A stretch of 64,000 bases of DNA from an uncultured Draconibacterium sp. GTDB taxonomy: Bacteria; Bacteroidota; Bacteroidia; Bacteroidales; Prolixibacteraceae. Positions 26,326-35,598 of the stretch are shown in pieces. Each line of letters opens with the position of its first letter. Within the stretch, counting starts at the first letter, position 1. Under the pieces are notes generated by a model that had not been told where the DNA came from, ran no database searches, and saw nothing but the letters and a program-made list of their open reading frames with translations. Where the stretch lies: assembly GCF_963675585.1 (NCBI RefSeq), contig NZ_OY776414.1, forward strand, positions 4,195,001-4,259,000, read 5' to 3'. Both the position numbers and the translations under genes were made by a program.

Positions 26326-27966
26326 TTAATAGCCGGTGTTTTGGCCAAGGTTTGGATTAATGTCTTTTTGTGATTGTGGTATCGCCCACAAATAATCTCT
26401 TTCGCCGTTGAATTTGCGCTCGTCCAAACGAATGTACCCATTGTCGATAGCAGGGTCGCCGTATTGTGCACCATGCGGATATCCGTTTAGCACATCTTCA
26501 GCGGTTCTCCAGCGACGAATATCAAAAATGCGCAAGCCTTCCAACGCCAATTCCGAACGACGTTCTCTGCGAATGATGTTCCGAAGATCAGAATTGCTCC
26601 ATTCTGAATTATACGCCAGTGCATTTGTATCGGTAAAACCGGCACGCTCGCGCAAGGGACGAATGGTGCTGTTCCAAACGCTTTCATTCATCTGATTCAG
26701 TTCATTTTTAGCCTCGGCGTACATTAACAGTACATCGGCGTAACGAATTAAAATAAGATTTAAGCCCGAAGAGAAACTAGCCAGCGATTGCGGATCGTAG
26801 TATTTACGCATGTAATAACCGGTAGCGGTTGAGTTTGTACCCTGCCCTTTGTATTCATCAACGGCAGCCGACTCGTCGGGAGCTGTGCCCGGTTTAATGT
26901 AAATTGTTTGGGTAGAACCATCGGGTTTTTTCCATTCAAACTCATGATAAACCACGGTTCCCGAAAGCCTTGGATCCCTGTTTTTGTATGGATCTGTTTC
27001 GGTGTAGCCTGAATTTTCAGCGTCAATGGTTCTTCCGTTTAACATGATGTAATCATCAACCAGTTCCTGCGTAGGTGCCAAAGCATTTACCCTTGCTCCC
27101 ACCGAAAGCGGTGCATAGTCGTAATATTCGCCCCAGGTTCTTAACGAAGGAACATATCCTAAATCAAGAATTACTTCATCGTTGTATTCGTTCTCGGGCA
27201 AGAATATTCCTTCGTACGATGGGAACAATTCATATTCGCCGTACGAAGTTGAGTTGATAAGTTTCTCGCAGTTTGCAATAACGTTATCCCAATCGTTGCT
27301 GTACAAATAAGTACGTGCTTTTAAGGCAATTGCCGCACCCGAGGTGATTCGTCCTTTATCGTCATCGGCATATTCATCTTTTGTAGGAAGCATGGTAACA
27401 ATTGCATCCAGCTCGCTGCGAATAAAGGCCAAAACATCGGCTTGTGGGGTGCGTGCAATTTCTTTTGATTCGGACAAAGTTAAATCCGTTTCAAACAAGG
27501 GCACATCGCCAAACCACGTTGTTAATCGGAAAAACAAAAATGCCCTGATAAACCGTGCCTCAGCAGTCATTCTCATTTTCAGTGTTTCATCCATATCCGG
27601 AATTCGGTCAACATTCTCAAGAAAAGTATGGCAGGTTTTAATGCCTCCAAAGCAACTTTGCCATTCGCCTGAAAAACGTCCGTTTGAAGCATCGGCTTGT
27701 CCTGAAGAAATTGCTTTTTCGGAACTTGAACCACGACCTTCGTAGATATTATCGGACAAAGCTTCGTTACTAAAGAAGTTGCCGCTGTTAAGCATCTGAC
27801 TGTAAGCCATACTTAAAACCATGTTGGCTTTTTCGGGACTGGTCCAATAATTATCTTCTGTAAATTTGTTTGTTGGCGCCAGATCTAAGTCGTTACACGA
27901 TGTAAACAAGAGTAAAAACAAACCTGTAACGAGCGCACTATATTTTAAGAATTTCTTTTTCATCAT
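26326..27966 (-). CDS. SusD/RagB-family glycan-binding lipoprotein (alpha-mannan locus)
   Basis: Lid of the SusC transporter, 546 residues, lipidated at the Cys of FTSCNDLD. The family opening APTNKFTEDNYWTSPEKAN, TPR-like helices (EARFIRAFLFFRLTTWFGDV), and the C-terminal RRERRSELALEGLRIFDIRR with WAIPQSQKDINPNLGQN are all present. Binds oligosaccharide at the surface and closes over SusC. Nine bases separate it from the susC stop. Confidence 0.95.
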   Translation of the reverse strand: MMKKKFLKYSALVTGLFLLLFTSCNDLDLAPTNKFTEDNYWTSPEKANMVLSMAYSQMLNSGNFFSNEALSDNIYEGRGSSSEKAISSGQADASNGRFSGEWQSCFGGIKTCHTFLENVDRIPDMDETLKMRMTAEARFIRAFLFFRLTTWFGDVPLFETDLTLSESKEIARTPQADVLAFIRSELDAIVTMLPTKDEYADDDKGRITSGAAIALKARTYLYSNDWDNVIANCEKLINSTSYGEYELFPSYEGIFLPENEYNDEVILDLGYVPSLRTWGEYYDYAPLSVGARVNALAPTQELVDDYIMLNGRTIDAENSGYTETDPYKNRDPRLSGTVVYHEFEWKKPDGSTQTIYIKPGTAPDESAAVDEYKGQGTNSTATGYYMRKYYDPQSLASFSSGLNLILIRYADVLLMYAEAKNELNQMNESVWNSTIRPLRERAGFTDTNALAYNSEWSNSDLRNIIRRERRSELALEGLRIFDIRRWRTAEDVLNGYPHGAQYGDPAIDNGYIRLDERKFNGERDYLWAIPQSQKDINPNLGQNTGY

Positions 27967-27975
27967 CTTCCTTTT

Positions 27976-30900
27976 TTAAAATTCTAATTCTATTCCAAAT
28001 CCATAGTACCTAAGTGTTGGGTAGTTTCTACCACTGTTCGCTCCGGTACCGCCTGCACCGCCCATGTTATTGCCAAACTCTGTCGATTCAGGATCGATAA
28101 ATGACACATTAGAGAGCGTTAGTAAGTTTTGCGCGTTTACGCTAAGTCGCAGTTTCTGAATGCCTGCTTTTGCTGTCAGTTCTTTTGGTAAAGTGTAACC
28201 CAACTGAATATTTTTTAAACGCAGGTAGGCTGCATTAAACAAATAGATGTCGGAACTTTTCTGGTAGTTGTTGGTGTTCGATGCCGAGCCTGGTGACGAT
28301 AAACGCGGCCACTCAGCATTGGGATTTACCGGAGTCCAGAAGTCGAGCTGGTGTGTATAAGTTACATACGAATAGTTGGAGTGAAAAGGCTCAACCAATT
28401 CTCCGCGTAAAAACATATCACGTTTTCCAACTCCCTGTACCAAAGCACTGAAATCAAATCCTTTCCAGGTTAAATCGTAGGTAAAACCAATGGTATAACG
28501 TGGAAAAGCATTTCCTAAAACCTGACGGTCTTTGTCATCGATTACACCGTCGTTATTTGAATCCAGGTATTTTACATCGCCGGGCTGAACGGTTGCTCCA
28601 ATTGGCAGAGCACTGTTTTCAATCTCTTCGTAACTTTGAAACAAACCATCGGTTTTGTATCCAAAATAAGAACCAAGTGCTTCTCCTTCGCGGATAATTT
28701 TTTGCATCTGGTCGCTCGAGTTGATTTGTTCGTTTCCACCAAAATCGGTCACTTCGTTTTTCGAATCAGCCAAAACCAATTTAAAATCGTGACGTACTTT
28801 TCCGGTGGTTGCATGGTATCCAATGGTTGCTTCCCATCCCTGATTTTTCATTTTACCGGCATTTTCTTTGGCAACCGCACCTCCAAATACCGTTGGAACA
28901 ACTGGTGTAAGAAGAATATTTGAAGTAATCTTATTGAAATAATCCAAGGAAACATAAAGTTTGTTGTCCAAGAAGGTTCCGTCTAAACCAACGTTAAAGT
29001 TGGCCGATTCTTCCCAGCGCAGTTCGCTGTTACCAAAATCGAATCCGGTTCCCGAAACGGCATTGTTGTTAAAACCGTACGAGTTGGTATATACCGAGTA
29101 AGTAGTGAAATAAGAATAATCATCAACATTTTGGTTACCCAAAATACCATACGATCCCCGTAGTTTTAAATCACCTACTTTTTCTTTGTAAGTGGTCATA
29201 AAGTTTTCTTCCGACAAACGCCAGCCACCGGTTACCGATGGGAAAAATCCCCAACGAAAATCTTCGGCAAATTTTGATGAACCATCGTAACGGAAACTCA
29301 CTTCACCGTAGTATTTGTCTTTAAAACTGTAGCCTGCGCGACCAAACAACGAATAAATACTGCGCTCCTGCGTTTGTGCCGGTGTATTGTAACTGGTCGG
29401 ATCAATTTCAGTTTCCGATTCGGGCAGACCTAAATCACGGTCGGTGTACCGCATCTTAATTTCGTTGGCCTTCCTGGTGTACGATTCATTCGATACGCCA
29501 ATAAAACCATTTACGTTATGGTCTTCGCTAAATGTACGTTTGTAGTCTAAAATGAACTGAGAATTCAGCACGTACTTTTTCTCGTTGTAATCTTCGGTGT
29601 TGCGTGTTTTATTGGCATACGAACTTGGAATAGTTGCTGTTTCGCTGGCATAAAAAGGCACTTCCAATCCTCTTATGTACCTGTGGTTTGCACTCAAATC
29701 CAAACCAACCAAACCTTTTACCGAAAAACCTTTTGCCAGTTCAAGCTCCATGTTTAAACTTCCCAAAAAGTTGTCGTTATCGTGTTTCTGAAAACCACCG
29801 GCTTCGAGTACTCCCAGCGGATTAAATTCCGAAAGCACATCGTTAATCAGGTAATTTCCGTTTTCGGCCTGCATTTTATAGTTGTAGTAATTCGGAATAC
29901 GTCCGCCATCCACAATTAAAGTTCCGGCACTTGAGTTCGGCGCATTTTGCAAACTTCGGTTGTACGCCATCAAGGCACTTAACTTTAGCTTTCCGTATTC
30001 GTTTACCAGGTTGGTTCTGAAGTTGTATCGTTCGGCACCGTAACCTCCCACAAAGTTACTTTCCTGGTCGTAATAACCGGCCGAAATCATGTAGGTAGAA
30101 TTCTCGCTTCCGCCCGATACACTGGCACTGTAATTTTGTTGCAATGCACTTTGCAGAATGCCGTCCAAAAACCACTCTCCATCGCCATTTTCCTGTAAAT
30201 CCCTAATTTCCGCAGGAGAATAAACCGGAGAAGAACCGCCATTGATCCAGGCCTGGTTTTTCAATATTGCATTTTCGTATCCTTTTACCGGCGAGTACAA
30301 TACATTTGGATCTTGCATACCCGCCATCATATTAAAACGTACCACCGGACGACCTGATTTTGTACCTTTTTTGGTTGTAATCAGAATAACTCCGTTTGAC
30401 GAGCGCGAACCGTAAATGGCAGCACTACCGGCATCTTTAAGTATCGATACATTTTCAATATCCGCAGGATTCAGTTCGTTTAAACTTTCCATTTCGGTAA
30501 TTAATCCGTCGATAACAAGCAAAGGATCGTTGTTATTCATGGTACTAATACCACGGATATTAATGTTCATGCTATTGTCGTTCGGATTCATGCTTCGTTG
30601 CTGAATGGTAAGGTTTGCCGAAGCTCCCTGTAAAGCCTGCGAAGCATTACTTACCGGTCGGTTTTCGATAATTCCAGAATTGATCTGATCAACAGCACCA
30701 ATCAGATTCTTTTTCTGACGGGTACCATAACCAACCACAACAACCTCTTCAACCCCAATTACATCTTCCTGCAATACAATATCGATGTTGGTTCTTCCTC
30801 CAACAACAACATCCTGAGAAATCATCCCTATAAATGAAAAACCAATTGTAGCATCTTCGGGTATGTCTTTCAGAATATAATTTCCATCAATATCGGAAAT

Positions 30901-31383
30901 TGTACCACTGGTTGATCCTTTAATAAAAATGGTTACACCCGGTAAAGGCTGTCCATTCTTATCCGTAATTTTACCACGTACCGCATTTTGTTGCTGCGCC
31001 TTAAACGTTTCGTTTGCATCGCGTTTTAATATAATGACTGCGTTATCTATAATTTTATAGCTAACCTCATCAGTATTTAAAATTTGGTCTAAAACATCTT
31101 CAATCGATGCATCATTTACCTTCAGGTTTACCTTTCGGGTAACATCGAAATCATCATTGCTAAAGAAAAAATTTAAATCGCTTTTCGATTTAATTTCATC
31201 CAGTACCTCCTGAATTGTAACATTCTTATACTTCAGGTCAAAGCGGCTTTCCTGCGAAAATGAATTCGCAGTAGCGGCAAAAATACCCAGCATAAAAAGA
31301 AAAGTTGTTAGTTTCATACGTAACAATAGTTTAGGTGAAAAATACCTTAACCTCCCTCTCGGGTTAAAATGATTTTTTTTCAT
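27976..31383 (-). CDS. SusC/RagA-family TonB-dependent transporter with STN domain (alpha-mannan locus)
   Basis: Imports oligosaccharides across the outer membrane. I take the ATG at 31383 (1135 residues); a longer frame from 31431 would translate through a hairpin region and adds no signal sequence. Order of parts: signal peptide ending NSFSQ, an STN secretin/TonB N-terminal domain (YKNVTIQEVLDEIKSKSDLN) which talks to the FecR anti-sigma factor, a CarboxypepD_reg-like beta sandwich (GKITDKNGQPLPGVTIFIKG), the plug beginning EEVVVVGYGTRQKKNL, and a 22-strand barrel ending YYGFGIELEF. The STN domain ties its expression to the adjacent sigma/FecR pair. Confidence 0.96.
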   Translation of the reverse strand: MKKNHFNPRGRLRYFSPKLLLRMKLTTFLFMLGIFAATANSFSQESRFDLKYKNVTIQEVLDEIKSKSDLNFFFSNDDFDVTRKVNLKVNDASIEDVLDQILNTDEVSYKIIDNAVIILKRDANETFKAQQQNAVRGKITDKNGQPLPGVTIFIKGSTSGTISDIDGNYILKDIPEDATIGFSFIGMISQDVVVGGRTNIDIVLQEDVIGVEEVVVVGYGTRQKKNLIGAVDQINSGIIENRPVSNASQALQGASANLTIQQRSMNPNDNSMNINIRGISTMNNNDPLLVIDGLITEMESLNELNPADIENVSILKDAGSAAIYGSRSSNGVILITTKKGTKSGRPVVRFNMMAGMQDPNVLYSPVKGYENAILKNQAWINGGSSPVYSPAEIRDLQENGDGEWFLDGILQSALQQNYSASVSGGSENSTYMISAGYYDQESNFVGGYGAERYNFRTNLVNEYGKLKLSALMAYNRSLQNAPNSSAGTLIVDGGRIPNYYNYKMQAENGNYLINDVLSEFNPLGVLEAGGFQKHDNDNFLGSLNMELELAKGFSVKGLVGLDLSANHRYIRGLEVPFYASETATIPSSYANKTRNTEDYNEKKYVLNSQFILDYKRTFSEDHNVNGFIGVSNESYTRKANEIKMRYTDRDLGLPESETEIDPTSYNTPAQTQERSIYSLFGRAGYSFKDKYYGEVSFRYDGSSKFAEDFRWGFFPSVTGGWRLSEENFMTTYKEKVGDLKLRGSYGILGNQNVDDYSYFTTYSVYTNSYGFNNNAVSGTGFDFGNSELRWEESANFNVGLDGTFLDNKLYVSLDYFNKITSNILLTPVVPTVFGGAVAKENAGKMKNQGWEATIGYHATTGKVRHDFKLVLADSKNEVTDFGGNEQINSSDQMQKIIREGEALGSYFGYKTDGLFQSYEEIENSALPIGATVQPGDVKYLDSNNDGVIDDKDRQVLGNAFPRYTIGFTYDLTWKGFDFSALVQGVGKRDMFLRGELVEPFHSNYSYVTYTHQLDFWTPVNPNAEWPRLSSPGSASNTNNYQKSSDIYLFNAAYLRLKNIQLGYTLPKELTAKAGIQKLRLSVNAQNLLTLSNVSFIDPESTEFGNNMGGAGGTGANSGRNYPTLRYYGFGIELEF

Positions 31384-31390
31384 AAATTTG
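31383..31390 (+). promoter_or_regulatory. Plus-strand -7 box for a predicted antisense RNA
   Basis: TAAATTTG fits TAnnTTTG exactly, on the strand opposite to susC and overlapping the susC start codon. No clear -33 TTTG lies 19 bases upstream (the sequence there is GGGTTAAA). It gains weight only together with the terminator 60 bases downstream. Confidence 0.45.
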
Positions 31391-31396
31391 TATTGA

Positions 31397-31485
31397 GTTT
31401 TATACTTTCTAATACTCGTTGTGAAGGACAAGTATTAGGTTTAATTAATGACCGGAATTTGTTGCAAGCATATTCCGGTTTTTTT
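31397..31485 (+). ncRNA. Predicted antisense sRNA over the susC leader
   Basis: Between fecR and susC, on the strand without genes, lie in order: a -7 box (31383-31390), a hairpin with an eight-pair stem CTAATACT (31409-31416) and AGTATTAG (31431-31438), and a terminator hairpin ending in seven T. A transcript of about 90 nt from about 31397 would be fully antisense to the susC 5' leader. In Bacteroides fragilis, DonS and related cis-antisense sRNAs lie in this arrangement in PULs controlled by sigma/anti-sigma pairs and repress the transporter genes. The RNA here is predicted from sequence only; its 5' end is uncertain by several bases. Confidence 0.6.
31451..31485 (+). terminator. Plus-strand terminator between susC and fecR
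   Basis: ACCGGAAT (31451-31458) pairs with ATTCCGGT (31472-31479), followed directly by seven T (31479-31485) on the plus strand. On the minus strand the hairpin is followed by CATTAATT, so it does not look like a terminator for fecR. No plus-strand protein gene ends here. Confidence 0.8.
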
Positions 31486-32446
31486 ATTTTTTATCCACTA
31501 TTTTTATTTGTTCGTTATTAAATTCAAAATCTACTTTATTTATCGCTTCTATGATTTTCAAGGTATAATCAAGCGTTTTATCGGTGTTGATAACACCTGT
31601 AAACCTGTACTTTTTAATGTGTTCCCCGGTAAATTGAAATTTAACTTCGTACCATCTTTCGAGCTGCAAAGTAAGTTCCAGTAAACTTTCGTTGTTGAAA
31701 TAGATTTTTCCCCCTTTCCAGGCGGTGTAATCGGCAGTGTTTACCTCTTTTTTAACTATCCGGTTGCTGTTTTCGGTATACAAAATATGCTCTCCCGGAT
31801 CAACAAGAATTGATTTGCCTCCTGCCGAAAACTCAATCTTTCCTTCAACAAGCACTGTTTCAACCTTGGGTTCGTTCTGATACGCCTTTACATTAAATAC
31901 TGTTCCCAGCACTTTTATTTGCGATTTCCCGGCATTTACCACAAAAGGGCGTTCTTTATCTTTAGTTACGTCGAAGTAGGCTTCACCTTCGAGAAACACT
32001 TCGCGGGTAGCGGTATTAAAATTTTGAGTGTACTTTAGCGTCGATCCGGCATTTAACCAAATATTTGTTCCATCGAACAAGGTTACGTTCGAAATTTGCC
32101 CGTTGGGTGCAGTAATACTGGCAAACACGGGTACCGGCTCATTAAACGTTGTATACGTCCAAAAGGCCGAACCACCAACCAGTAACGAAACAACCACAAT
32201 GGCAGCATATTTTAAAAATTCCTGCCAAAACCTTTGCGGAACAAGTTGTTTTTTTAGCTCTGCCCAGGCCTTGTCTTCAGCTTTTAAACGCCTGGCCTTG
32301 CTTACATTTCCCCTCAGCTCAAAAATGCTTTCAACCGCTTTTTTATCGCTCGCTTCATCCGAGCTCAGGTTTGTGTCAGCAGCATCACTTTCTCCATGGA
32401 GGTTCGATGCCCATTCCTCCCATTTATTTTGGATGTTTTCTTTCAT
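31484..32446 (-). CDS. FecR-family anti-sigma factor
   Basis: Membrane-anchored regulator of 320 residues that holds the ECF sigma factor until the SusC STN domain signals that substrate is present. A cytoplasmic N-terminal part (1-80) with a sigma-binding helix region precedes one membrane span (about 82-102, YAAIVVVSLLVGGSAFWTY). The periplasmic FecR domain follows (TLFDGTNIWLNAGSTLKY, then REVFLEGEAYFDVTKDKERP), and a C-terminal DUF4974-like domain (YFNNESLLELTLQLERWYEV). Lies directly downstream of the sigma gene and 100 bases upstream of susC. Confidence 0.94.
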   Translation of the reverse strand: MKENIQNKWEEWASNLHGESDAADTNLSSDEASDKKAVESIFELRGNVSKARRLKAEDKAWAELKKQLVPQRFWQEFLKYAAIVVVSLLVGGSAFWTYTTFNEPVPVFASITAPNGQISNVTLFDGTNIWLNAGSTLKYTQNFNTATREVFLEGEAYFDVTKDKERPFVVNAGKSQIKVLGTVFNVKAYQNEPKVETVLVEGKIEFSAGGKSILVDPGEHILYTENSNRIVKKEVNTADYTAWKGGKIYFNNESLLELTLQLERWYEVKFQFTGEHIKKYRFTGVINTDKTLDYTLKIIEAINKVDFEFNNEQIKIVDKK

Positions 32447-32551
32447 TCTATTGTTTAGTCACAAAACCCTCAAAAGAGGGTGAAGTTATTTTCAACTTTT
32501 TTCAAAAAAAAACTGAATACGTAATAAAATTTGATGTAATCAACTGTGAGA

Positions 32552-33118
32552 TTAGCGCAAAATTCGTTTTAAAGGATATACAAACAGAAGCAAAAAATAC
32601 GACTTTAAGTGTTCTCTTAATTGTTTGTATGCGATACCCATTTGGGTTTTTATTGTGTTTTTTGAAAGCCCCAGCGATTCGGCTATCTGGTTGTAAGTGA
32701 GGTTATCAACGTAGGCCATTAAAAATATTCGTTTACACTGAGACGGCAATTTATCGATCGATTTTGAGACTAAAACGGCCAACTCTTCCTTCGAGAAATT
32801 TTCATCGGAATCGGAACTCAGAGTCATATCCAGTTCCTCATTAATAACTTCATGAAATTTTCTTTCACGATTTACAAAATTGATGCTCTTGTTTTTAACT
32901 GCCTGTAAAAAATATTGCTTTAAACTTTGCCTGATCTCAAGTTGATTTCGTTTTTCCCACAAATACAGAAAAGTTTCCTGTACAACGTCCTCAGCTTCCT
33001 GCTGGTTTTTTATGTAACGCAAGGCAACCAAACAAGCTGTGTGATAGTTTTCTTTGAAAAACATTTCAAAGGAGGATAAACTATTCAACTTTAAACTTGT
33101 CTGCTTTTGCTCTTTCAT
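32552..33118 (-). CDS. ECF sigma factor (FecI-like) of the alpha-mannan locus
   Basis: A 188-residue RNA polymerase sigma-70 factor. I use the ATG at 33118. A longer frame to 33229 would place coding sequence inside the terminator of the preceding GH92 gene and adds no conserved residues. Region 2 is FFKENYHTACLVALRYI, then QEAEDVVQETFLYLWEKRNQ. Region 4 is IDKLPSQCKRIFLMAYVDN with TYNQIAESLGLSKNTIKTQM. It would direct transcription of the susC operon once FecR releases it. Confidence 0.94.
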   Translation of the reverse strand: MKEQKQTSLKLNSLSSFEMFFKENYHTACLVALRYIKNQQEAEDVVQETFLYLWEKRNQLEIRQSLKQYFLQAVKNKSINFVNRERKFHEVINEELDMTLSSDSDENFSKEELAVLVSKSIDKLPSQCKRIFLMAYVDNLTYNQIAESLGLSKNTIKTQMGIAYKQLREHLKSYFLLLFVYPLKRILR

Positions 33119-33181
33119 TAGATCGTGCTCAAAGCCAACAATGTTATTAAAATTAAACGATTTAAAAAACACTGCCCCATC

Positions 33182-33226
33182 AAAATTAAAAAAGTCTGCC
33201 ATCAGTTTTTTGCCGATGGCAGACTT
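33182..33226 (-). terminator. Terminator of the upstream GH92 gene
   Basis: Perfect 12-pair stem AAGTCTGCCATC (33192-33203) with GATGGCAGACTT (33215-33226). On the minus strand it is followed by a T-rich stretch (33182-33193). It separates GH92 from the sigma factor gene. Confidence 0.9.
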
Positions 33227-33237
33227 CAAAAGAGGCT

Positions 33238-35508
33238 CTAATCGTTTGAAAAAGAATACGGAAAGTCCGATTCTTTCGTACCCCGGTTTAAGTTGGGACT
33301 CTTTCCCATTTGCAGCTTTAACTCACCTCCTGCAACAATATCACTAAAATAGATAAAGTTTTTTGAATAGACTTCACCGTTCAATTTAGCCGACTGAATG
33401 TAAACATTTTCCGGGTTGTTATTTTCAGCCCGGATCACAAACTTCTTTCCGTCTTCCAAAGTAATGGTTACTTTTTCGAAAACCGGACTTCCCAAAACAT
33501 ATTCTGTAGTACCCGGACAAACACTGTAAAATCCCATCGCACTTAACACATACCACGACGAAGTTTGTCCCTGATCCTCATCGCCGGGGTAACCATTTTC
33601 GGTGGCGTTATACAATTTGCTCATTACCGTTCGTACCCATTTCTGCGCCTTCCAGGGTTGCCCGGCATAATTGTACAAATATACCATGTGTTGAATGGGC
33701 TGATTTCCGTGTGCGTATTGACCCATGTTTGCCATTTGCATTTCTGTCATTTCGTGTATTTTTCCTCCGTAAGTCCCCACATTTACAGTATTCGGAACCG
33801 AAAAAACTGAATCTAACTTTGTTACAAATTGCTCGTTCCCTCCCAATAAATCTACAAGTCCCATCACATCGTGAAAAACAGACCAGAGGTAATGCCAGGC
33901 ATTTCCTTCGGTGAATGGTCCTCCCCATTCGTAAGGATCAAAATTTGCTTTCCAGTCTCCGGATTCATCGCGGCCGCACATAAATCCAACCGAAGGATCG
34001 AACACATTTTTGTAGTTCAAAATTTGCCGTGAAAAGATGTTTGCATAAAACGTATTACCCGTCATTTGCGCCAAAGCGGTTCCACAAAAATCATCGTAGG
34101 CATATTCGAGCGTTTTTGCCGTTGCTTCACGGTATTTTGGATACGGCACATAACCAAGTGTATAATATTCTTTCCAGCCGTGACGTCCGTTTGCCGGTCC
34201 CCACGGCCCTTTGTTGGTAGCTTCGTGATAGTAGGCCTCCAGTGCTTTCTTCGGATCAAAAGTATGAATTCCCTTTGCCCAGGCATCGGCAAACAACGAA
34301 ATAGCATGATTTCCAATCATACTGCCGGCTTCGCCCGGAAACGACCAGGAAGGCAACCAGCCACATTGATCGTAAGCATCGAGCAAACCTGCTACATACC
34401 TGCCGTGCATGGTAGGATACATTAGTGCATTTAGTGGAAATTGTGCACGAAAAGTATCCCAAAAACCTGTGTCGGTGTAAATATATCCCGAGTGAATTTG
34501 TCCATCGTAAGGACTAAAATAATACGGTTTACCGTCCTTGTCCAATTCAAAAAAAGCACGCGAAAACAAACTTGCACGAAAATAGCACGAATAAAAAGTA
34601 GCCTTCTCCGCTTCTGTTCCACCTTCCACTAAAATGCGGTTTAGGTGTTTGTTCCAAATCTCCCCCGCTGCATTTTTTGTTTCTTCCAGCGTTTTAAAAT
34701 TACCAAGTTCCCGTTCCAGGTTAAGGTCTGCCTGCTCCGGACTAATGTAAGATGATGCAACCTTGGCTTGCACTTTTACTCCGTCATCAAAACGAAACCA
34801 TGCACCAACTCCTTTGCCTTCTCTTTGAGTTTCGCCAGCCCATTTGTTCGTATTTTGATTTTCCCAGGTACCAAATTCACGAATGGGAGTATCAAACTGA
34901 ATAACAAAGTAGTTTTTAAAATTATCAGTTAATCCACGACCATTGTGCACATACCCAACAACCCGGTTTTTCTCCGGTTCTATTTTCACCTGGCTCATTC
35001 CGGTATATCCATCCAAAACAAGATACGATCCCCCTTTTTTGGGATAGGAAAAGCGTAAATGCACACCGCGTTCGGTGGGCGACATTTCGGCTGTAATCCG
35101 GTTATCAAGTTCTACCTTGTAGTAATTTGGTTTGGCAATTTCGTTATCGTGACTAAAAGCAGCAGCCCTTTTAAATTGATCGAGCGCCAATTCGCCGCTA
35201 ACCGGCATCAATGAAAACACACAGTAATCATTGGTCCACGAACTGCATTGATGTGCCTGTTGAAATCCACGGATGGAGTCTTTCTGGTATTGGTATTTCC
35301 AGCCGTCGCCATTAACTCCGGTTTGGGGTGTCCAGGTATGCATTGCAAACGGCAAGGCCGTTGTTGGGTAGGTATTTCCGCGGGTTAATTCAAAGCTTGA
35401 ATTCGTTCCCTGCAATGTATTCACATATTTTACAAGGTCGGCAGGGCCTTTGGCGAATGAATGAAGGGAAAATACCAGTAATATTATAAGTATCAGGTTG
35501 GTTTTCAT
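33238..35508 (-). CDS. GH92 alpha-mannosidase
   Basis: A 756-residue exo-alpha-mannosidase with a type I signal peptide (1-19, ending SFAKG). GH92 features are YVNTLQGTNSSFELTRGNTY, LPFAMHTWTPQTG, WEWGGPFTEGNAWHYLWSVF with the catalytic Glu (the protein reads PYEWGGPFTEGNAWHYLW), and YPGDEDQGQTSSWYVLSAMG near the end. Very similar throughout to the next GH92 gene upstream, so a tandem duplicate. It has its own terminators on both sides and is probably a single-gene unit. Confidence 0.94.
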   Translation of the reverse strand: MKTNLILIILLVFSLHSFAKGPADLVKYVNTLQGTNSSFELTRGNTYPTTALPFAMHTWTPQTGVNGDGWKYQYQKDSIRGFQQAHQCSSWTNDYCVFSLMPVSGELALDQFKRAAAFSHDNEIAKPNYYKVELDNRITAEMSPTERGVHLRFSYPKKGGSYLVLDGYTGMSQVKIEPEKNRVVGYVHNGRGLTDNFKNYFVIQFDTPIREFGTWENQNTNKWAGETQREGKGVGAWFRFDDGVKVQAKVASSYISPEQADLNLERELGNFKTLEETKNAAGEIWNKHLNRILVEGGTEAEKATFYSCYFRASLFSRAFFELDKDGKPYYFSPYDGQIHSGYIYTDTGFWDTFRAQFPLNALMYPTMHGRYVAGLLDAYDQCGWLPSWSFPGEAGSMIGNHAISLFADAWAKGIHTFDPKKALEAYYHEATNKGPWGPANGRHGWKEYYTLGYVPYPKYREATAKTLEYAYDDFCGTALAQMTGNTFYANIFSRQILNYKNVFDPSVGFMCGRDESGDWKANFDPYEWGGPFTEGNAWHYLWSVFHDVMGLVDLLGGNEQFVTKLDSVFSVPNTVNVGTYGGKIHEMTEMQMANMGQYAHGNQPIQHMVYLYNYAGQPWKAQKWVRTVMSKLYNATENGYPGDEDQGQTSSWYVLSAMGFYSVCPGTTEYVLGSPVFEKVTITLEDGKKFVIRAENNNPENVYIQSAKLNGEVYSKNFIYFSDIVAGGELKLQMGKSPNLNRGTKESDFPYSFSND

Positions 35509-35547
35509 GGAATAGGTTTAATTTAAAAAGTACGAATTAGATTCCGT

Positions 35548-35586
35548 AAAAAAATATCGGGGGAGCGCTTTAAACACTCCCCCGAT
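35548..35586 (-). terminator. Terminator between the two tandem GH92 genes
   Basis: Perfect ten-pair stem ATCGGGGGAG (35556-35565) with CTCCCCCGAT (35577-35586). On the minus strand it runs into seven T (35548-35554). Confidence 0.9.
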
Positions 35587-35598
35587 AAACTTGTAAAC

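Noticed and set aside
31384-31431. 16-residue N-terminal extension of SusC
   Set aside because: The added MSFTTSIRKYKTQYKF is not part of the signal peptide and lies in a structured leader; ATG 31383 fits better.
33119-33190. Promoter of the sigma factor gene (TAACATTG on the minus strand)
   Set aside because: Seven of eight positions fit the -7 box but there is no -33 partner, and the AT-rich gap makes chance matches likely.
33119-33229. 37-residue N-terminal extension of the sigma factor
   Set aside because: It would translate the terminator hairpin of the GH92 gene (33192-33226) and contains no sigma-factor residues; ATG 33118 gives the normal length.
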